From Dactylorhiza incarnata (lineage: Eukaryota > Streptophyta > Magnoliopsida > Asparagales > Orchidaceae): DNA of 64,000 nt. The stretch spans positions 26,270,001 to 26,334,000 of the forward strand of contig JAWHQI010000004.1 in the NCBI GenBank assembly GCA_033032865.1, written 5' to 3'. The notes beneath the pieces are model-generated. The model made no database searches, was not told the DNA's origin, and was given only the letters and a program-made list of their open reading frames with translations. The position numbers and the translations under genes are program-made. Below, in pieces: positions 60,157 to 64,000 of this stretch; the stretch's first letter is position 1; each line of letters starts with the position of its first letter.

Positions 60157-60674
60157 TCAATAATCAATTGTCCTTAGGAACCCAAACAGATTTGGGTCCT
60201 TGGCTTCTTGTCAGATGACCACCAATTTGAGTGTTAACAGTGCGAGGAGTCACTCTTGCATTGTTACCTCGTGGGGTCTTAACATAACTGTAATTAAACC
60301 AGCAATCTATGGCGAAGTGACCAACTTTGCCACAGCACCAACAATCAAATCGGTTGTACCTTCTCTTGTTCTCCTGCTTTACCTTTTGAACGGGAGGTCT
60401 AGTAGGAGCAACCTTCTTAGAGGTGGATGCCTCGTGTTTGCAGCAAACACAGGGTTCCATCTTCTCATTAGGCTTAACACTAACAGATTTAACTTTTGGT
60501 GCTTTCTTTGCAACTGATCCATGAACAAATGGACCATGGTCTTTGAGAATTACTTCTTCATAAGGCGCCTTGAAAGGAGTCGAGTCAAAGTTTCGAGGTC
60601 GGCTCCATCCCTGATATCTATTGCTAGATTTAACAGGTATTGGTCTAGTGAGATGGCCATAGGATGTTTCAAAG
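60157..60674 (-). pseudogene. Gag-pol linker frame with second zinc knuckle
   Basis: Open in the +1 frame relative to gag, ending in a TGA after VWVPKDN. Contains a CXXC pair (CVCC, near 60443) and the knuckle CWCCGKVGHFAIDC. It is probably part of the original gag-pol frame, shifted by an indel near the T6 run at about 60690, unless the shift is programmed. Pol follows in yet another frame. Confidence 0.7.
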
Positions 60675-62447
60675 TCAAGCGGGTTTGTCGGAAAAAACGA
60701 CCTTCTTGAACGAAGGTTGACTTTGATCAGCCTTCCCTTTACCTCTTTTGGCTCTTATCTCGGCAGCCTTACTACTTTCAGCCTCATGACCAATGCCACT
60801 AACCTTCGCAGGAGTGGAGAACTTATAAATAAGAGGAAGAACATTTTTTGGCTTGTTGAAGCTTTCTGATATTTTCTTCTCTGCCACCAGCTTTTCTTCC
60901 AGTTCAGTTATAAGTTTCTCTTTCAGAATTGATGATTCAGTAGAGCTTCTTAATTCCTCCTTCAAGGATTGGACTTCATTTCCGAGGGGAGTTAATCTTT
61001 CGATTTCCTCTCTCAGAGCCGATTCCACGTTCTTGAGAGAGACAATTTCTTTTGCTTGAGATCTGACAACCTTGCGGCATTTGTCAAAACTTTGCAAAAG
61101 AGCTTTGTACTGAGTCATTAATTCTGAATCATCCTGTGAATAATAGCCTTCATTTGCTCTGGATGCAGTTTCACACTCAGAGGCAGAAAGAGGAGTGTGA
61201 AGATTTACCTTTGCCTTATATGAGGTGTCGCTTGCTTCATCATCCGTTTGTGCCATAAGCCCAAAGTAGGCTTCTTCATCAGTGCTTGACACCTCTGAGT
61301 CGCTGTCACTCAGAGTCTTTGGCTTCTTTGCAATGAGGCTCTTTTCTTTCCTTTTACCTTTGTAGGATTTCTTATCCTCTTTCTTTGAGCCTTCCTTTTT
61401 CTTGTATGGACACTCCGCAATCATGTGTCCTGGCTTATTACAGCAATAGCAAATGATATCGTTAGAAGAATGTTTACTAGTTTTAGATTTATACCTGTCA
61501 TCTTCATGCTTCTTTTTGTGATGATCCTCATCACGGTTTGATCTTCTATGACGAGAAGACGAGGTTTGACCTCTCGTGTTCCTTTGTTTGTTAAAGAACT
61601 TTTTGAACTGCTTGGAGAGTAAAGAGAACTCTTCATCTGACATTTCTGAGCCTGAGGGGCTAGCATCAGATTTATCTTCATCAGAGGAGGATCTCCTGAC
61701 AGGTGGGAGAGCCTTGCCTTTTCTTGAACTTACAGCTTTAAGTGCAGTGGCCTTCTCCCTTCCAGAGGCTCTGGTTCCTTCTTCTTCAGCTTTACGGGTG
61801 TTCAACTTTAATTCATGGGACAGGAGCTTCCCAAACAACATTTGTGGCTCCGTTGATCCGAGTTTTCCGAATTCTCTAATGGCTATAACTTTAGTGTCCC
61901 ATTCTTTGGTCAGGGATCTTAGGAATTTATAATTAAGTTCGCCAGTAGTGAATTCACGATCATAGTTCCTAAGACCATTTACGATCTTAAAGAACTTCTC
62001 ATAAGTATCAGAAATGGAGTCACCAGAGCGTTGCTTGAAGGCTTCGTATTCTTGGTTCAGCAATGATCTTCGATCATCCCTTACTTCATCTGTTCCTTCC
62101 ATCAGAACAACCAGAGAGTCCCACATTTCCTTGGCGGACTTGCAGTGAAGAAGATTCTGCAACATGGAATCATCGACTGCACCTGCAATGATATTCTTTG
62201 TCTTCTTGTCCAGAGAGACCAGTGCAATCTCATCCTTTGTAAGTTCCAGCATCTTCTTGGCGACCATAATTGTAGAGTTTATGGAAGATGGTTTCATAGG
62301 AACATGAGGACCTTCTTCCACAATCTGAAATATTCTTGGATCAGCAGCCTCCATGAAGAATCTGACTCTCTCCTTCCACATAGGAAAATTCTCTTTTGTG
62401 CAGACTGGAAGCTTGACGGAATCCTTGGTCTTATCCATGCCAGACAT
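60675..62447 (-). CDS. gag: Gag of element D
   Basis: 590 residues, starting at the ATG 62447, 65 bases inside the primer site. UBN2-type capsid region (about residues 60-220), Ser/Arg/Lys-rich linker, zinc knuckle C333-C346 (CYCCNKPGHMIAEC), acidic Ser/Asp stretch, and a coiled coil at about residues 440-530. The stop comes shortly after a T6 run. It forms the virus-like particle that packages element RNA, and is the kind of protein that could also package non-coding relatives. Confidence 0.93.
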   Translation of the reverse strand: MSGMDKTKDSVKLPVCTKENFPMWKERVRFFMEAADPRIFQIVEEGPHVPMKPSSINSTIMVAKKMLELTKDEIALVSLDKKTKNIIAGAVDDSMLQNLLHCKSAKEMWDSLVVLMEGTDEVRDDRRSLLNQEYEAFKQRSGDSISDTYEKFFKIVNGLRNYDREFTTGELNYKFLRSLTKEWDTKVIAIREFGKLGSTEPQMLFGKLLSHELKLNTRKAEEEGTRASGREKATALKAVSSRKGKALPPVRRSSSDEDKSDASPSGSEMSDEEFSLLSKQFKKFFNKQRNTRGQTSSSRHRRSNRDEDHHKKKHEDDRYKSKTSKHSSNDIICYCCNKPGHMIAECPYKKKEGSKKEDKKSYKGKRKEKSLIAKKPKTLSDSDSEVSSTDEEAYFGLMAQTDDEASDTSYKAKVNLHTPLSASECETASRANEGYYSQDDSELMTQYKALLQSFDKCRKVVRSQAKEIVSLKNVESALREEIERLTPLGNEVQSLKEELRSSTESSILKEKLITELEEKLVAEKKISESFNKPKNVLPLIYKFSTPAKVSGIGHEAESSKAAEIRAKRGKGKADQSQPSFKKVVFSDKPA

Positions 62448-62511
62448 ACTTGTTCAGGCAACTAGATGAGGAGGCCTTGTTCAAGGTGTTAACCTATAGC
62501 GAACAACCTAC

Positions 62512-62522
62512 CTCTGATACCA
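62512..62522 (-). other. Primer binding site of element D
   Basis: TGGTATCAGAG on the minus strand, two bases from the LTR; complement of initiator-Met tRNA. Confidence 0.93.
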
Positions 62523-62524
62523 AT

Positions 62525-63771
62525 TGAAAGTATCTAGTTGCGGCCTAAATCACCTAGAGGGGGGTGAATAGGTGGATTCTATGTCTTTACGCGGAATTAA
62601 GAATTATAACACAGAAAAGCACACAATAAAGCACAGCACAGACACAAGGATTTTATAGAGGTTCCCCGATGTGGGTACTCCTCTTTCCCGCCTCGCCTAT
62701 CTAGCTCTTCGAGGCTAGATTCGGCTACTTCACCAAACTCAGATTAAAATAATCTTACACCTCGGAGTAAGAACTCCTACAACTCGGAGTGCACCACTCC
62801 TACAACTCAGAGTAAAAAACAACTCCTACAACTCAATCCTTAAACAAGGATCTACACAACACTCGGAAGCAAGCTTCCTACAACGTTTATAAAATTGTTT
62901 ATTACAACACAACGTAGATTTGAAACAATCTTCTTAAACTTCAGATGAAGTTTTTCTTCAGGTCTTGAGAAATAGATTTCTTCTTCTTGACAAAGAATCT
63001 CAATACTTTTAGAGGAAGAACGAAGAAATCTTGAGTGATTCTTTACTGGATCTGAGATGCTTGAATCTGTAGAAGACGAATCACGAATCGCAGCTTTGAC
63101 GGAGACGAAACTTGAGCGCGAGAGAGATCGGTCGAGACTTGCGATTCTTTCTGTTTGATTCGCGATTTTTGATTCGATTCAGATTGATTGGATTAGATTC
63201 GGGCTAAACGGAAATACATCAGGAGTATTTATACGGTCTTCTACAACGGTCATATGCGCGAAATACGGATCTAACTCCACGTGTACTGTACATAGGAGAA
63301 GCCCTAAGAAACGCGCATTCAAAAACGAACCGGAAGAATTACTGCAGACCGATTCGGTTAAATGGTATAACCGAATGGCAATAACCGAATCGAATTCGGT
63401 TAAATGATATAACCGAATGGCAATAACCGAATCGAATTCGGTTAAATGATATAACCAAATTTTACTTGGGAAAAATTCCTTTTTATGAAAAGTCCACCAT
63501 CAGCTCCAGTCCTCCTTCTCTTGCACTTAGGAAATGAGGTACATCCCAATAGAGAGATTTCACATGAGCCAACACTTTGGTCTATACAATGAGGGATTAC
63601 ATTGCACAAGCCTGTGTTTGACGACTCATTGAAAACTGACATCGGTTTGTACCTAGAGTGGAATGACCTGTCACAACATAGCTAAAGTGCATAATCAAAT
63701 ACAATTACAATTCATCCTAGTTTGAAGGGGACTTCTTCAAATCAGGGCTATTGTGGATACAATACCCAACA
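62525..63771 (-). repeat. 5' LTR of element D
   Basis: Same length as the 3' LTR. TATA box on the minus strand at about 63234-63228, inverted-repeat array at 63355-63460. In the third array unit, G to A at 63457 changes CCGAAT to CCAAAT, damaging one arm. Confidence 0.95.
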
Positions 63772-63776
63772 CCATG

Positions 63777-64000
63777 TGTAAACCATGCACATTCATGAAA
63801 TTCCCAAGCATAACCTGTGTTATCAAGCACCCATGGACTCACTGAAGGAGTCTTCTCACTTTTCACATCATGCCCATCAACCGATGCTAACTAGGATCTA
63901 AGGCCCCCAACAACCGGGCCTCCCAACATATCACCAAAAGATATAACCATATCTTATAACCCGCATTAAGCCATCAATTCTACCCATACTGAGTTATCAT
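63777..64000 (-). repeat. 5' LTR of LARD2, continuation to the window edge
   Basis: Resumes directly after the D target duplication and matches 46930-47160 of the partner LTR. The remainder of the LTR is beyond the window. Confidence 0.92.

Larger units (their letters stand above)
53810..63771 (-). mobile_element. Copia element D: complete, very young, lacks RT (9962 bp)
   Basis: Two LTRs of exactly 1247 bp with only two differences that I noticed (near 54162/62877 and 54742/63457), perfect duplication CCATG, primer site and polypurine tract. On the minus strand: gag, a second zinc-knuckle frame, protease, integrase, the tail of RNase H, then ORF3. RT is deleted in frame. The low LTR divergence means very recent insertion, so RT was probably supplied by a relative unless the deletion came later. 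Confidence 0.95.

Noticed and set aside
3383..62522. tRNA genes suggested by TGGTATCAGAG
   Set aside because: Each occurrence is an 11-base primer site next to an LTR, with no cloverleaf around it.

Overview
The window is plant nuclear DNA made almost entirely of nested LTR retrotransposons. I found no host gene, rRNA or tRNA. The plant assignment rests on Ty1/copia elements of SIRE/Maximus type (initiator-Met tRNA primer sites, UBN2-type gag, DSG protease, an extra ORF after pol), Ty3/gypsy chromoviruses of Tekay type, and very long-LTR non-coding derivatives (LARD-like). The density suggests a large, repeat-rich angiosperm genome; species cannot be read from this.

Layout, left to right. 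1-4697: copia A (minus; gag and ORF3 but no pol), inserted in the RNase H region of older copia E1 (plus; 4698-7267). 7268-8079: promoter part of an unidentified LTR. 8080-8940: copia E4 gag fragment, cut by copia C (plus; LTR 8941-10304, decayed gag and protease to 12656). 12657-18612: piece of a Tekay-type LTR (minus) split by copia B (13293-17598, gag-only). 18613-19539: truncated LTR like that of D. 19540-21404: end of a chromovirus pol and its probable 3' LTR. 21405-38390: 3' part of copia E3, whose ORF3 is split by a solo LTR (22284-23564) and by LARD1 (23896-35286). 38391-45739: Tekay gypsy T1 (plus), with many stops, cut inside integrase by LARD2 (minus; 45740 to beyond the window). 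LARD2's right LTR is split by copia D (53810-63771, minus), the youngest insertion: its two 1247-bp LTRs differ at only two positions that I noticed.

How the parts work together. RT sequence is visible only in T1, and it is broken. D lacks RT, A lacks pol, B keeps a shortened gag, and the LARDs code for nothing. These elements are therefore best read as parasites that moved using enzymes made by relatives elsewhere. LARD1 and LARD2 share LTR ends, primer site and polypurine region with Tekay elements such as T1.

The most unusual signal is a repeated architecture. In at least eight LTR families the U3 region carries an array of short CpG-rich inverted repeats, 10-270 bp upstream of a TATA box. 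The motif differs between families, but some motifs are shared between copia and gypsy-type elements. The same array-plus-TATA layout recurs inside the copia elements just upstream of ORF3 in three of three cases, as if ORF3 had its own LTR-like promoter. In D, ORF3 is also flanked by 33-bp inverted repeats.
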